Counted from the first letter of the stretch, positions 46,235 through 54,828 are shown. The stretch: DNA of 64,000 bases from Nocardioides donggukensis (GCF_014842875.1 NZ_JACYXZ010000001.1:434001-498000); one strand, 5' to 3'. Program-made: numbers and translations. The notes: a model not told the origin generated them from the sequence alone.

Positions 46235-46948
46235 ATGGCGCTGCGCGTCCTGCGGGTCGGTGTGGCCGTGCTGCTGGGTGCCTCCGGAGCACTGATCTGC
46301 GCTGCGTCGTGGCAGCGCTGGGCTGACGCCTGCCCGTGGGGTGAGCGTCAGGGCGCCCCGTGCGACGGCCTCCAGGACCACCGCTACGACTTCGTGGCCC
46401 CGACCGCACCGTGGGAGCCCGTCGGCGATGCCGCGCTGCTGGCCGGGTGGTCCCTGCTGCTCCTCGCCGTCGCCTTCGTGGCGCTGCCGTGGGCCCTCGC
46501 GGGTCGACGCCCGGGCATCGTCTCCGCCGTGGCATCGAGCTGTGCCGTGCTGGCCATGGCGGCCGTGGGCGTCGCCACTGTGCGCTCGGCGCTCACCGGC
46601 ACCCCGGTCGACCCGATCGCCTCCGAGCTGACGGTTCCCGTGTGGTACCTGGTGCCGCCGGCGCTGCTGGCTCGGTTCGCGATCGCCGGCCGCGGCTGGG
46701 GCCGGGTGGCAGCCGTCTGGCTGATCCTGTCGACTCCCCTCGTGGCCGCCCCCACCTACGCGGTGGGCCCCTACGACGCACAGCCATGGTGGGAGGCGGT
46801 CTCCGGCCTGTTCATCGTGGCCGCCTCCCTGTGCCTGGTGAGTGCCGCCGCCTTCGGAACGGGCGCCACACCTGGACGAACGCCGACACCGATGCCTCCC
46901 CGGACCACGTCGGCGGCGCCGCGCTCTCCCGTCAGGGGGTCGACCTGA
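46235..46948 (+). CDS. Four- to five-helix membrane protein, function unknown
   Basis: This 237-residue protein has hydrophobic helices at about residues 5-26, 65-88, 96-118, 133-150, 156-176 and 186-208, with a short Cys-containing loop after the first (ACPWGERQGAPCDG) that may hold an extracellular disulfide. The C-terminus is a Pro/Thr/Arg tail. GAGGAGGAAG is the ribosome site. No family is recognised. Its end overlaps the converging SRPBCC gene by 17 bp. Confidence 0.72.
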   Translation: MALRVLRVGVAVLLGASGALICAASWQRWADACPWGERQGAPCDGLQDHRYDFVAPTAPWEPVGDAALLAGWSLLLLAVAFVALPWALAGRRPGIVSAVASSCAVLAMAAVGVATVRSALTGTPVDPIASELTVPVWYLVPPALLARFAIAGRGWGRVAAVWLILSTPLVAAPTYAVGPYDAQPWWEAVSGLFIVAASLCLVSAAAFGTGATPGRTPTPMPPRTTSAAPRSPVRGST

Positions 46949-47384
46949 TGTGCGCCGACAGCCGCTGCAACGACTCCGTCCAACCGCTCGTGTGCAGCGC
47001 CAGCCGCGCCTCGGTCGCGAACGGCCCCTGCCGCACCGACAGTTGTGTCCGGCTCCCCATGTCCTCGAGGTGGATGCTGACGACGGTCTCCCGGTCATCG
47101 GGGTCGGGGTCCTCCCAGCGGAAGCTGTAGGCCAGGCGGCTCGGCGGTTCGACCTCGAGGAACTCGCCGACGAGGTGGAACAGCGAGCCCTCGGGCGGCT
47201 GCATGCCGAAGCGGTAGCCCCCGCCGACGTACAGGTCGATCCGGACCTCGGGCGTCGTGAACCCGGCCGGCCCCCACCACTGCGCCAGCTCGACCGGGTC
47301 GGTCAGCGCCCTGAAGGTGCGCTCGCGTGTGCCGTCCAGCATGCGGCTCAGCTCGAGCACCCACTGGTCCGCCGTACTGGTCAT
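46932..47384 (-). CDS. SRPBCC (AHSA1-like) domain protein
   Basis: This 150-residue protein has the START-like pattern: LDGTRERTFRALTDPVELAQWWGPAGFTTPE, GGGYRFGMQPPEG, GEFLEVEPPSRLAYSFRWEDPDP, and the C-terminal helix HTSGWTESLQRLSAHI. It is the second such protein in the window but is not paired with an ArsR gene. ATG 47384 is the first start in frame; 75 bp separate it from the divergent GNAT gene. Confidence 0.88.
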   Translation of the reverse strand: MTSTADQWVLELSRMLDGTRERTFRALTDPVELAQWWGPAGFTTPEVRIDLYVGGGYRFGMQPPEGSLFHLVGEFLEVEPPSRLAYSFRWEDPDPDDRETVVSIHLEDMGSRTQLSVRQGPFATEARLALHTSGWTESLQRLSAHIRSTP

Positions 47385-47459
47385 GGCGCCAGCCTCTCGC
47401 GGTTGCCGGGCCCTGAGAAGCGAGGTTCCCGGGCCGAGGCGAGGGTCTACGCTGCGAGC

Positions 47460-48014
47460 ATGCTGGTGGGACGGTCCGTCACGCTGCGCCAGGTCCGCGA
47501 GGCCGACCTGGACTCGCTCTACGACGCCCATGCCGACATCCGCAACCGCGGCGCGTTCTTCCCGCTCGGGGTCATGTCGGAGACCGCCTTCCGGGGCCAG
47601 TACGCCGAGCACGGCTACTGGCAGCAGACCGAGGGGATGCTGGTCATGGTGTCCCCGGAGGGCGAGATCGCCGGCCACATCGAGTTCTTCCGCCCGGTGT
47701 CCTACTGGGATGCGTTCGAGCTGTCCTACCAGCTCTATGACGACCGGTACGCCGGGCGTGGGCTCGCCACCGAGGCGGTCCGGCTGCTGGTGGACTACCT
47801 GTTCGACACGAAGAAGGAGCACCGGATCCAGCTGGTCATCGTCGGGGAGAACGCCGCCTCCCGTCGCATCGCGGACAAGTGCGGCTTCGTGGAGGAGGGA
47901 GTCGCCCGAGGGGCGTTCTACAACGGCGGCCACAACCAGGACGTGGTGGTGTACTCGCTGCTCCGGACGGACCCGCGGCCCTGGCACGCGGCGTCCGGCG
48001 ATGACCGGCCGTGA
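47460..48014 (+). CDS. GNAT-family N-acetyltransferase (RimJ/RimL-like)
   Basis: This 184-residue enzyme has the RimJ-like start VTLRQVREADLDSLYD, the acetyl-CoA loop YAGRGLATEAVRLLVDYLF (about 98-116) and the NAASRRIADKCGFVEEG motif (about 135-151). It probably acetylates an amine on a protein or small molecule. TACGCT (47448-47453), 6 nt before the ATG, gives a leaderless layout. Confidence 0.9.
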   Translation: MLVGRSVTLRQVREADLDSLYDAHADIRNRGAFFPLGVMSETAFRGQYAEHGYWQQTEGMLVMVSPEGEIAGHIEFFRPVSYWDAFELSYQLYDDRYAGRGLATEAVRLLVDYLFDTKKEHRIQLVIVGENAASRRIADKCGFVEEGVARGAFYNGGHNQDVVVYSLLRTDPRPWHAASGDDRP

Positions 48015-48050
48015 GGGAAGTCTGCGGCGGCTCCTGTGGTTGAGCGGGGC

Positions 48051-48956
48051 ATGCGCATCTTCTTCACCGGAGCCAGCGGCAAGGCCGGCCGGCACGTCGC
48101 GGCCCACCTGGCCGAGCAGGGCCACCAGGTCACCAACGCCGATCTGGTCCCCCTCGGGCACCCGGACGTGGCCGACCTGCGGGTCGACCTCACCGACGCG
48201 GGGCAGACGTACTCCGCCATGGCTGGGCTGGCGACCATGGACGAGCTGGACCTGCCGCGGAAGCCGTCGTACGACGCCGTGGTGCACTTCGCCGCGGTGC
48301 CGCGGATCCTGCTCGCCCCCGACGCCACGACGTACGCCACGAACGTGCTCAGCACCTACAACGTGCTCGAGGCCGCGACCCGACTCGGTGTCGGCAAGAT
48401 CGTGTTCGCCTCCTCGGAGACGACGTACGGGGTCTGCTTCGCCCAGGGGGAGCGGCGACCCGACTACCTCCCCGTCGACGAGGACCACCCGACGGTGCCG
48501 GAGGACTCCTACGCGATGTCGAAGGTCGCCGGCGAGGTGACGGCGCGCTCCTTCCAGGCCCGCACCGGCGCCGACGTGTACGGCCTGCGCATCAACAACG
48601 TCATCGAGCCGCACGAGTACGCCGAGCTGTTCCCCGCCTTCCTGGCCGACCCGTCGCTGCGGCGCCGCAACATCTTCGCCTACATCGACACCCGCGACCT
48701 GGCTCAGATGGTGGAGCGTTGCCTGGAGGTCGACGGGCTCGGCTACGAGGTCTTCAACGTCGCCAACGCCGACATGTCCGTCGCCGGGACGACCCAGGAG
48801 ATCCGCGATCGCTTCTACGACGGGGTGGAGCTGCGGCGGGAGATGGGGGAGCGAGAGACGTTCTACGCGATCGACAAGGCGCGTGAGCTGCTCGACTACT
48901 CGCCCGAGCACTCGTGGCGCGACGTGCTCGCGGACCCCGACGACCGCAGCCGCTGA
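48051..48956 (+). CDS. NAD-dependent epimerase/dehydratase (extended SDR)
   Basis: This 301-residue protein has the Rossmann motif FTGASGKAGRHVA (about 5-17), VVHFAAVPR, the YAMSKVAGE active-site YxxxK (about 154-158), and RINNVIEPHEY. Such proteins modify sugar nucleotides or related ketones. ATG 48051 begins MRIFFTGASG, the typical start; an in-frame ATG 15 bp upstream is unlikely. It follows the GNAT gene by 36 bp and may be co-transcribed with it. Confidence 0.9.
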   Translation: MRIFFTGASGKAGRHVAAHLAEQGHQVTNADLVPLGHPDVADLRVDLTDAGQTYSAMAGLATMDELDLPRKPSYDAVVHFAAVPRILLAPDATTYATNVLSTYNVLEAATRLGVGKIVFASSETTYGVCFAQGERRPDYLPVDEDHPTVPEDSYAMSKVAGEVTARSFQARTGADVYGLRINNVIEPHEYAELFPAFLADPSLRRRNIFAYIDTRDLAQMVERCLEVDGLGYEVFNVANADMSVAGTTQEIRDRFYDGVELRREMGERETFYAIDKARELLDYSPEHSWRDVLADPDDRSR

Positions 48957-49032
48957 GCGGCGCGTTCGGCGCAGGCGAGCACTAGACGATTCGGGTCGCC
49001 CCGTGCACCAGCGCGTCCAGCTCAGCGCTCGG

Positions 49033-49533
49033 TTACCTTGCCGCCGCGAGGCAGGTGTCGTCGACGTTCTGGAATCGAGCGCCGGCCTCGGGCACCCACT
49101 GCGCCAGCTCGGTCGGGTCCCCGTCGTCGAGGCGCTGGTGCAGCCCGGTGACTGCAGAGTTGAGGTAGCCGAATGCCGACTCGGCTCCCCTCTCGATGCG
49201 GCTGGCGCCGCCATCACCGGAAAGGCTGCTCTGGGTGCCGGGTCCGACTGCCTCCCACCGTTCGAGCGATGCGAGGTCCCGGTCAAGGTCGTTGAAGTGT
49301 CGGCTGACGTCCCTGTCGCCTGCTGCCTCGGCGCGGCCGACTGCCTCCTCGGCCTCGCTGAGGACCGTGCGCAGGGCAGCTCGCTCGACGAGCCAGGTGT
49401 CGCAGGCGCCGTTGACGCGTCGCTCATCGGCCCCGCCGAACCATGCGAGCGCCGAGCCGAGTACGAGGGCAACGACGACCGTAGCGACGAGGGCTCGTGG
49501 GGGCGCGGCGCGCGTTCGACGGGTCCGGGTCAC
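49033..49533 (-). CDS. Membrane-anchored extracytoplasmic protein, function unknown
   Basis: This 166-residue protein has a short Arg-rich N-terminus, one transmembrane helix (about 14-32: ALVATVVVALVLGSALAWFG) and an exported helical domain with two cysteines (Cys44 and Cys161) that may form a disulfide. The domain is rich in Glu, Arg and Ala with heptad-like spacing (LSEAEEAVGRAEAAGDRDVSRHFNDLDRDLASLERWEA). No family is recognised. GTG 49533 is the first start in frame. Confidence 0.65.
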   Translation of the reverse strand: MTRTRRTRAAPPRALVATVVVALVLGSALAWFGGADERRVNGACDTWLVERAALRTVLSEAEEAVGRAEAAGDRDVSRHFNDLDRDLASLERWEAVGPGTQSSLSGDGGASRIERGAESAFGYLNSAVTGLHQRLDDGDPTELAQWVPEAGARFQNVDDTCLAAAR

Positions 49534-49940
49534 GCGGGCACGCTACCGGCGATCGCGGGTCGGCACTGCGAGAACGACCGGCCGTCCTCGCGCCGGCCCG
49601 CCTCGGGGACTGCGGGGACGTCACCCGGTTGTGCTGTGGCTCTCGCGGTGTTCGGCACCGACTGGCGGACCTGGGTCAGTGGCATGAAGAACCGATGACA
49701 GAAGCGGGCAAGGGTTGGAGGCAGGTCGCGGCCGACATACGTGCCACCTGGAAGAAGGGCCTCGCCTTCGTCGTGGCCGCGGTCTGGGAAGGACCCGATC
49801 GCGGTGGTATGACTCACTCCGTCCTCCACCCTCAACGGCGACGGCCGGACTCGTATCCAGGACCTCCCGGCAGGCCCCCTGAATCCCGGCGGACCGGCCG
49901 GGGAGCCCAAAGCGGCAGTTGGTGCTGCCACTCTTCGTGT
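49534..49940. other. 407-bp intergenic region without a supported gene
   Basis: No gene is supported on either strand. A frame from ATG 49695 starts in a protein-like way (MTEAGKGWRQVAADIRATWK) but turns into Pro/Arg-rich sequence and has no ribosome site; it may be a remnant. The last bases carry CACTCT (49929-49934), 6 nt before the next ATG. Confidence 0.5.
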
Positions 49941-50495
49941 ATGAGCCGGGATCCCGTGGCCGCGAACGCCGAGCAAGTCGGTCAGGTGCCCTCGTGGGTC
50001 AACACCGCGGCAGGGATCGCCGCGCTCCTCGGCGGCCTGGCCTGGCTGGTCAAGGGCACCGCGATCCTCGCTTTCGACGAACAGCCACCGCTGCTGCTCG
50101 AGGTGGCTCCGGTCTTCTACGCTGCCGCGCTGATGGGGCTCGGGCTGACGCTCTCGCGACGCGGCCGCCGACGATCCGCGGTCGTGGCCTTGGGTTCGAT
50201 CTCGCTCCTGGCAAGCCTTGTCGGGGTTGCGACCGAGCTCGCGGGCGGCGTCCTGGGGGCATCTCTCCTGATTGCGGCGCTCTGCCTGGTCGTTGGCCTG
50301 ATTGCGCTGGGCCGACGAGAAAGGGACCGAGCCCATCGCCTCGGATGGATCATCGGCCTGAGCATGACCCCCGCCCTGGTCGTCGGCGGTGTGCTGTCGG
50401 AGTGGGACGAGCGGCTGCTGGAAGTACCACTGGTCGGTCTCGCCGTCCTGTGGATCTGGTTGGGCTGGACCCTGGCCCGCTCGGCGCCCGCCTAA
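49941..50495 (+). CDS. Multi-pass membrane protein, function unknown
   Basis: This 184-residue protein has about five to six hydrophobic segments (residues 19-36, 47-66, 74-93, 97-115, 128-146 and 156-177) joined by short basic loops (LSRRGRRRS, GRRERDRAHR). No family is recognised. ATG 49941 has CACTCT 6 nt upstream, so it is probably leaderless; the frame stays open far upstream, but those codons lack a start signal. Confidence 0.7.
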   Translation: MSRDPVAANAEQVGQVPSWVNTAAGIAALLGGLAWLVKGTAILAFDEQPPLLLEVAPVFYAAALMGLGLTLSRRGRRRSAVVALGSISLLASLVGVATELAGGVLGASLLIAALCLVVGLIALGRRERDRAHRLGWIIGLSMTPALVVGGVLSEWDERLLEVPLVGLAVLWIWLGWTLARSAPA

Positions 50496-50601
50496 CCTCT
50501 GTCAGCCGTTTCGGCAGCTACTAGACGATTTCCGTAGGACCGGTGTCCGGCCAGACTCGGTCCAGGTGGGAAAGGCCTACGCCTCTCCAACGCAGTCCCG
50601 G

Positions 50602-50784
50602 TCACTCCTCGTTTGGCATCAACACCCACAGGGCGATGTAGACGACGAACTGCGGCCCGGGCAGCAGGCAGCTGAGCACGAAGAGGATGCGGACGGTGTT
50701 GGGGGTCATCCCGAAGCGTCGGCCGAGGCCGGCGCACACGCCGGCGATCATGCGGTCGCGGGGACGGACGAGAGAGGAGTTCAT
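50602..50784 (-). CDS. PspC-domain small membrane protein
   Basis: This 60-residue protein is a minimal PspC domain: LVRPRDRMIAGVCAGLGRRFGMTPNTVRILFVLSCLLPGPQFVVYIALWVLMPNEE. It has one or two membrane helices. PspC domains occur in envelope-stress proteins that bind membrane. ATG 50784 follows GAGAGG. It stands alone. Confidence 0.9.
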   Translation of the reverse strand: MNSSLVRPRDRMIAGVCAGLGRRFGMTPNTVRILFVLSCLLPGPQFVVYIALWVLMPNEE

Positions 50785-50880
50785 GCCCCCACGGTCCCTC
50801 GCCGCCCAAGCGAAGTCACGGGTTCCGAGCCTGAACCAGGGTCGGTTCAGGGTTCCACCCGAGCCTGGCGGCGGGAGTTG

Positions 50881-51816
50881 TCAGGCGCTGTCGCGGAGCG
50901 CGGCCTTCTCCTGAGCGGACGCACGCCCGGGAGTCATCGCCCAGCGGATCGCCCGGGTCATGACCGCCCCGGAGGCGCGACCGGCGGTGCGGTCCACGGC
51001 AGGTCGGTCGGGCAGCCCGAGCGGCTCACGGGTCCACTGCGGCATGGTCGCGACCGCGGCCAGCGCCAGGGCGGCGTACGCCGGCCGGGCAGCCCGGGGC
51101 AGGGGCGGGTCGCGAAGCAGGAAGTCGATGGCGTCGCGGGCGTGCTCGGAGCCGGCCAGCTCGGGGCGGTAGGACTCCAGCGTCGCGGCCAGCGCGGCCT
51201 CGGTGTGCGGCGGGTCGAGCACCCCGAGCCGCCGCGCGACCTTGGCGGTCTGTGCGACGTACTCGTCGCGCCCGGCCTGGTCGAGCGGCGCGGCGCCGTA
51301 CAGCTGGTGGGCACGCAGGAAGCTGTCGATCTCGGCCACGTGCACCCAGGCGAGCAGGTGCGGGTCCGAGGCGGCGTACGGCGTGCCGTCGGGCATCGTG
51401 CCCGTGATCCGGTCGTGGATCCGGCGGATGGTGGCGATCGAGGCCTCGGCGTGCTCCGCGGTCCCGAACGTGGTCACCGCGAGGTAGGTGCTGGTGCGGG
51501 CCAGCCGGCCCCACATGTCGCCGCGGTAGCCGGAGTGCTCGGCGACGGCGGTCATCGCCTTGGGGTGAAGGCTCTGCAGCATCAGCGCGCGCATCCCGCC
51601 GACGAACATCGAGGCATCACCGTGCACCCGGCCGATGGGGGAGTCGGGGGCGAACCAGCGTGGACCGGGCGTGCCGTGGATCCGGTCCCGCTGGGCCGGG
51701 CCCTGGGGGCCGGCCACGCGATGGAAGATCGCCGCGCCGAGCCGCTCCCGGACGCCGCTGACCAGCTCGGTGACTCGCGGACCCGCTGGCCGCTCGGCGA
51801 GGCTCATGGGCTCCAT
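50881..51816 (-). CDS. Oxygenase MpaB-like (DUF2236) family protein
   Basis: This 311-residue helical protein matches the MpaB/Lcp-like family: RVHGDASMFVGGMRALMLQSLHPKAMTAVAEHSGYRGDMWGRLARTSTYLAVTTFGT, RIHDRITGTMPDGTPYAASDPHLLAWVHVAEIDSFL. Conserved His residues in this region bind haem b in characterised members, which oxidise fungal or rubber-derived isoprenoids. Substrate unknown. ATG 51816 is taken as the start; ATG 51806 and GTG 51834 are possible. Confidence 0.85.
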   Translation of the reverse strand: MEPMSLAERPAGPRVTELVSGVRERLGAAIFHRVAGPQGPAQRDRIHGTPGPRWFAPDSPIGRVHGDASMFVGGMRALMLQSLHPKAMTAVAEHSGYRGDMWGRLARTSTYLAVTTFGTAEHAEASIATIRRIHDRITGTMPDGTPYAASDPHLLAWVHVAEIDSFLRAHQLYGAAPLDQAGRDEYVAQTAKVARRLGVLDPPHTEAALAATLESYRPELAGSEHARDAIDFLLRDPPLPRAARPAYAALALAAVATMPQWTREPLGLPDRPAVDRTAGRASGAVMTRAIRWAMTPGRASAQEKAALRDSA

Positions 51817-51950
51817 CGTGCCCGGCGGCACCAACCCACGCCGGCGGGCGCTGGCTCAGGCCCGGGGGGCAGGCCAGGGCTCTCAGGCCACGGGCTCAGC
51901 CCACGGGCTCGGGCGAAGGGCATAGCCCAAGGGCACTCAGCCGGGGGGCG

Positions 51951-51995
51951 GGCTCGGCCGTGCGGGGCTCGGCCGTGCGGGGCTCAGCCGTGCGC
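51951..51995. repeat. 15-bp tandem repeat (three copies) at the end of serA
   Basis: GGCTCGGCCGTGCGG occurs at 51951-51965 and 51966-51980; 51981-51995 is GGCTCAGCCGTGCGC, two changes away. The third copy includes the serA stop codon and its last two codons. The preceding 110 bp (from about 51840) are low-complexity GGGCTC/CACGGG sequence. Confidence 0.75.
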
Positions 51996-53189
51996 GGGAA
52001 GGGCGCGCAGCAGCAGCGTGTGCTCCATGTCCCGCAGCTGGGAGAGCACCGACTCCTCGAGCTCGCCGGAGACGTCGGTGACGACGTACCCGCGCTCGCC
52101 GCGGGTCGAGAGCGACTGACCCAGGATGTTGACCGCGCTGTCGGCGAGGATCAGGTTGATCCGCGCCAGCACGCCCGGGACGTTGTCGTGCAGGACGGTC
52201 AGCCGGGCGCTGCCCGGCTCCCGGGCCGGCCCGACCTCGGGGAAGTTCACCGACAGGGCGGTGCTGCCGTGCCTGACGTAGGAGTCCAGCTTGCCGGCGA
52301 CGAACTGGCCGATCTCCTCCTGCGCCTCCTGGGTGGAGCCGCCCACGTGCGGGGTGAGGATCACGTTGTCGAGGCCGCGCAGCGGCGACTCGAACGGGTC
52401 GCCCTGCGCCTTCGGCTCGACCGGGAAGACGTCGAGGGCGGCGCCGGCGATGTGACCAGAGATGATCCGCTCGCGCAGCGCCTCGGTGTCCACCGTCATG
52501 CCACGGGAGGCGTTGATGAACAGCGCCCGAGGCTTCATCTGGTCGAACAGCTGCGGGCCGAAGAGCCCGGCGTTGCCGGGTCGGCCGTCGACGTGCAGCG
52601 AGACCACGTCGGCGACGGCGAGCAGCTCCTCGAGGCTGCCCATCCGCCGGGCGTTGCCGTGCGCCAGCCGGTCGGCGATGTCGTAGAAGACCACCCGCAG
52701 CCCCAGCGCCTCCGCGACCACCGAGAGCTGGGAGCCGATGTTCCCGTAGCCGACGATGCCGAGGGTCCTGCCGCGGACCTCGTGGCTGCCGGCGGCGGAC
52801 TTGTCCCAGATGCCGTCGTGCATCCGGGTGGTCTTCTCGGCCAGCCGGCGGGCGAGCACGATGATCTCGCCGATCACCAGCTCGACCACGCTGCGGGTGT
52901 TGGAGTGCGGGGCGTTGAACACCGCCACGTCGGCGGCCGTCGCTGCCGGGAGGTCGATCTGGTTGGTGCCGATGCAGAACGCGCCGACGGCCATCAAATC
53001 GGGCGACTTCTCCAGGACCGCCTCAGTCAGGTGGGTGTTGGAGCGGATGCCGAGCAGGTGCACCCCTGGGAGGGCGTGCACGAGCTCCTCCTCCGACATC
53101 GAGCGCGACCGCAGGTCGACGTCGTAGCCCGCCTCCTCCAGACGCGCCACGGCCGTGGGGTGGATGTTCTCCAGCAGCAGCGCCTTCAT
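51984..53189 (-). CDS. serA: D-3-phosphoglycerate dehydrogenase, E. coli SerA type
   Basis: This 401-residue protein has the 2-hydroxyacid dehydrogenase catalytic set Arg229 (NASRG), Glu258 and His281, the NAD motif GYGNIG (147-152), and a C-terminal ACT domain (about 329-401) for serine feedback. It lacks the intervening ASB domain found in the long mycobacterial-type SerA (about 530 residues), so it is the short enteric type. Such a type could act on 3-phosphoglycerate or on 2-hydroxyglutarate. The last codons lie in a 15-bp tandem repeat. It stands alone. Confidence 0.9.
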   Translation of the reverse strand: MKALLLENIHPTAVARLEEAGYDVDLRSRSMSEEELVHALPGVHLLGIRSNTHLTEAVLEKSPDLMAVGAFCIGTNQIDLPAATAADVAVFNAPHSNTRSVVELVIGEIIVLARRLAEKTTRMHDGIWDKSAAGSHEVRGRTLGIVGYGNIGSQLSVVAEALGLRVVFYDIADRLAHGNARRMGSLEELLAVADVVSLHVDGRPGNAGLFGPQLFDQMKPRALFINASRGMTVDTEALRERIISGHIAGAALDVFPVEPKAQGDPFESPLRGLDNVILTPHVGGSTQEAQEEIGQFVAGKLDSYVRHGSTALSVNFPEVGPAREPGSARLTVLHDNVPGVLARINLILADSAVNILGQSLSTRGERGYVVTDVSGELEESVLSQLRDMEHTLLLRALPAHG

Positions 53190-53259
53190 GCGCCCAGCCT
53201 AGGGCCCGGCACGGTGGAGGCCGGACCGTGTCGAGCATGCGAGAAGGCCGCCCGTGGGC

Positions 53260-53943
53260 TCACAGGCCGAGCACGTCCGCCTCCCGCTCCACGAGTACGC
53301 CGTACAGCGCGTCGGCCGGCTCGAAGCCGCCGGTGAACTGGCCGTTGAGCTCCAGCGTCAGCAGGCCCACCAGTCGGGCGAACGCGGCCGTCAGGTCGAG
53401 CATCCGGGTCCGGTCGACCTCGAGGCCCAGTGCCTCCGCGGCGGCGCCGAGCTGGCCGCCGAGCTCCCCGCCAGGTCCGCGCCGGGCGGCGGAAGGGCCG
53501 GCGGAGGGGCCGGCGGCCGCCGGGAGGCAGAGTGCCCGCACCACGCGTCCCGCCGGCGCGATCGTGGCCTCCGGTGCTGCGTAGCCGGGGATCGTCGAGC
53601 CGTAGATCAGCGTGAACCGGTGCGGCTCGGCGGTGGCCCAGGCCCGCAGCGCGAGACAGGTGTCGATCCAACGACGACGGGCGCCGCGCCGGTCGGGTGC
53701 GCCTGCGGCCTCGAGGACCTCCGCCAGGTCGGCGTAGGCGTCGACGATCAGGTCGGTGAGCAGGTCGTCGCGGCTGGCGTAGTAGCGGTAGATCGCGCTC
53801 GAGACCAGGTTCAGCTCCCGGGCGACCGCCCGCAGCGACAGTGCCGCCGCGCCGGACTCGGCGAGCTGGGCGAGAGCCAGCTCCTTGATCCGGACGATGT
53901 TGTCGGCGCGGGCTTGCTGGCGGGGGGTGGGTCCGGTGGGCAC
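53260..53943 (-). CDS. TetR-family repressor
   Basis: This 227-residue protein has an N-terminal TetR helix-turn-helix (about 15-65: RIKELALAQLAESGAAALSLRAVARELNLVSSAIYRYYASRDDLLTDLI) and a C-terminal WHG-like ligand domain with RAWATAEPHRFTLIYGSTIPGYAAP. It is divergent from a membrane-protein gene, and both promoters carry an 18-bp operator, so it probably represses both. GTG 53943 has CATGAT 6 nt upstream and GTGACT 17 bp before that, so its mRNA is leaderless. An Ala/Gly/Arg insertion at about residues 140-165 is unusually low in complexity. Confidence 0.92.
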   Translation of the reverse strand: MPTGPTPRQQARADNIVRIKELALAQLAESGAAALSLRAVARELNLVSSAIYRYYASRDDLLTDLIVDAYADLAEVLEAAGAPDRRGARRRWIDTCLALRAWATAEPHRFTLIYGSTIPGYAAPEATIAPAGRVVRALCLPAAAGPSAGPSAARRGPGGELGGQLGAAAEALGLEVDRTRMLDLTAAFARLVGLLTLELNGQFTGGFEPADALYGVLVEREADVLGL

Positions 53944-53978
53944 CCGGCCATCATGCCACGACCGAGAGCGGCAGTCAC

Positions 53979-54058
53979 TTGAGAGAGCACTGCTCTTGCA
54001 ATTCGGAGAAGTCGGGTGCAGACTGAGCTCACCGCAATCGAGAGCAGTGCTCTCTCAA
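53979..54058. promoter_or_regulatory. Two mirror-image TetR operators in the divergent promoter region
   Basis: TTGAGAGAGCACTGCTCT (53979-53996) and its inverted copy (54041-54058) each contain a 13-nt palindrome AGAGCA-N-TGCTCT. A promoter for the rightward gene is TTGCAA (53996-54001), 17 bases, CAGACT (54019-54024), so the first operator touches its -35 and the second lies after the start site. The TetR gene's own -35/-10 (53973-53978 and 53950-53955) lies just beyond the first operator. Confidence 0.82.
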
Positions 54059-54075
54059 ACCACACAGGAGTCGTC

Positions 54076-54774
54076 ATGTCCCGCTTGTCCCCACCGGCCG
54101 CCCCCGCCGTCTTCGCCGCCTTCGTGCTCTCCGGGCTGGCCCTGGCCGCCTATCCGGTCGTCCGTCCCTACGGCCCCGAGTCGGGCGCCGCCGGTGCCGA
54201 CACCTTCGCCTCACCGGCGTGGCTGGTCGCCCACCTGCTCGCGGTGGTCGGCTTCGTCGCCCTGGCGTTCGGGCTCCGTGCCGCGGCGCACACCCGCCCC
54301 GAGGCCTGGCGCTGGAGCGGGCGCCCGGTGCGCGAGGCCGAGACCCGGATGTGGCTGGCCGTCGCCCTGCTCCTGCCCTACTACGGCGCCGAGGCCTACG
54401 GGCTGGGTGCCCTCGGCCGGCACGCCGTCGAGAGCGGCGACCCGAGTGTGCTGGCCGTGGCCGACGGCTTCCGCTACGCGTCGGTCGAGATCACCACCTT
54501 CGGTACCGGACTGCTGCTCCTGGTGCTGGTGGGTGCCCGACTCGGGTACGGGCTCTGGGCGAGCGGCACCCTCGGCCGGACCGGCGGCCTGCTGGCCGGG
54601 CTCGGCCTGGCCACGTTCCTGCCCCAGTTCTACGGCACACCGGAGCTGCGCATGCTGCACGGCGTCGTCCTCGGCCTCGGCCTGGTGCTCGTCGGTGTCA
54701 CCGCCGCCCGCCGGGCCCCCGTCAGCTCCGCTGGCGCTCCGCGCGCTCACGCGTCGGCATCTGTGCCTTCGTGA
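54076..54774 (+). CDS. Membrane protein controlled by the divergent TetR regulator
   Basis: This 232-residue protein has about six transmembrane helices (roughly 12-30, 54-74, 92-112, 136-160, 170-188 and 196-215). The AEAYGLGALGRHAVESGDPSVLAVADGFRY loop is outside or inside the membrane. No family is recognised; its tight link to a TetR gene suggests a role in handling a small molecule or stress. AGGAG lies 5 nt before the ATG. The last 16 codons come from a 37-bp repeat shared with the neighbouring gene. Confidence 0.78.
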   Translation: MSRLSPPAAPAVFAAFVLSGLALAAYPVVRPYGPESGAAGADTFASPAWLVAHLLAVVGFVALAFGLRAAAHTRPEAWRWSGRPVREAETRMWLAVALLLPYYGAEAYGLGALGRHAVESGDPSVLAVADGFRYASVEITTFGTGLLLLVLVGARLGYGLWASGTLGRTGGLLAGLGLATFLPQFYGTPELRMLHGVVLGLGLVLVGVTAARRAPVSSAGAPRAHASASVPS

Positions 54775-54828
54775 TGCCTCGCAGCTCGCCCGCTCCGCTG
54801 GCGCTCCGCGCGCTCACGCATCGGCATC
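54725..54828. repeat. 37-bp direct repeat at the 3' ends of two converging genes
   Basis: GCTCCGCTGGCGCTCCGCGC through GGCATC occurs at 54725-54761 and 54792-54828 with a single G/A difference. The first copy lies in the end of the membrane-protein gene; the second contains the stop and last codons of the helicase gene on the other strand. Confidence 0.78.

Noticed and set aside
49695..49940. Possible N-terminal extension or separate gene starting MTEAGKGWRQ
   Set aside because: There is no ribosome site, the sequence becomes Pro/Arg-rich, and the gene at 49941 has a good leaderless promoter.
48981..50532. ACTAGACGATT occurring near 48981 and near 50520 as a possible attachment-site pair
   Set aside because: The match is only 11 bp and no integrase or mobile gene lies between the copies.
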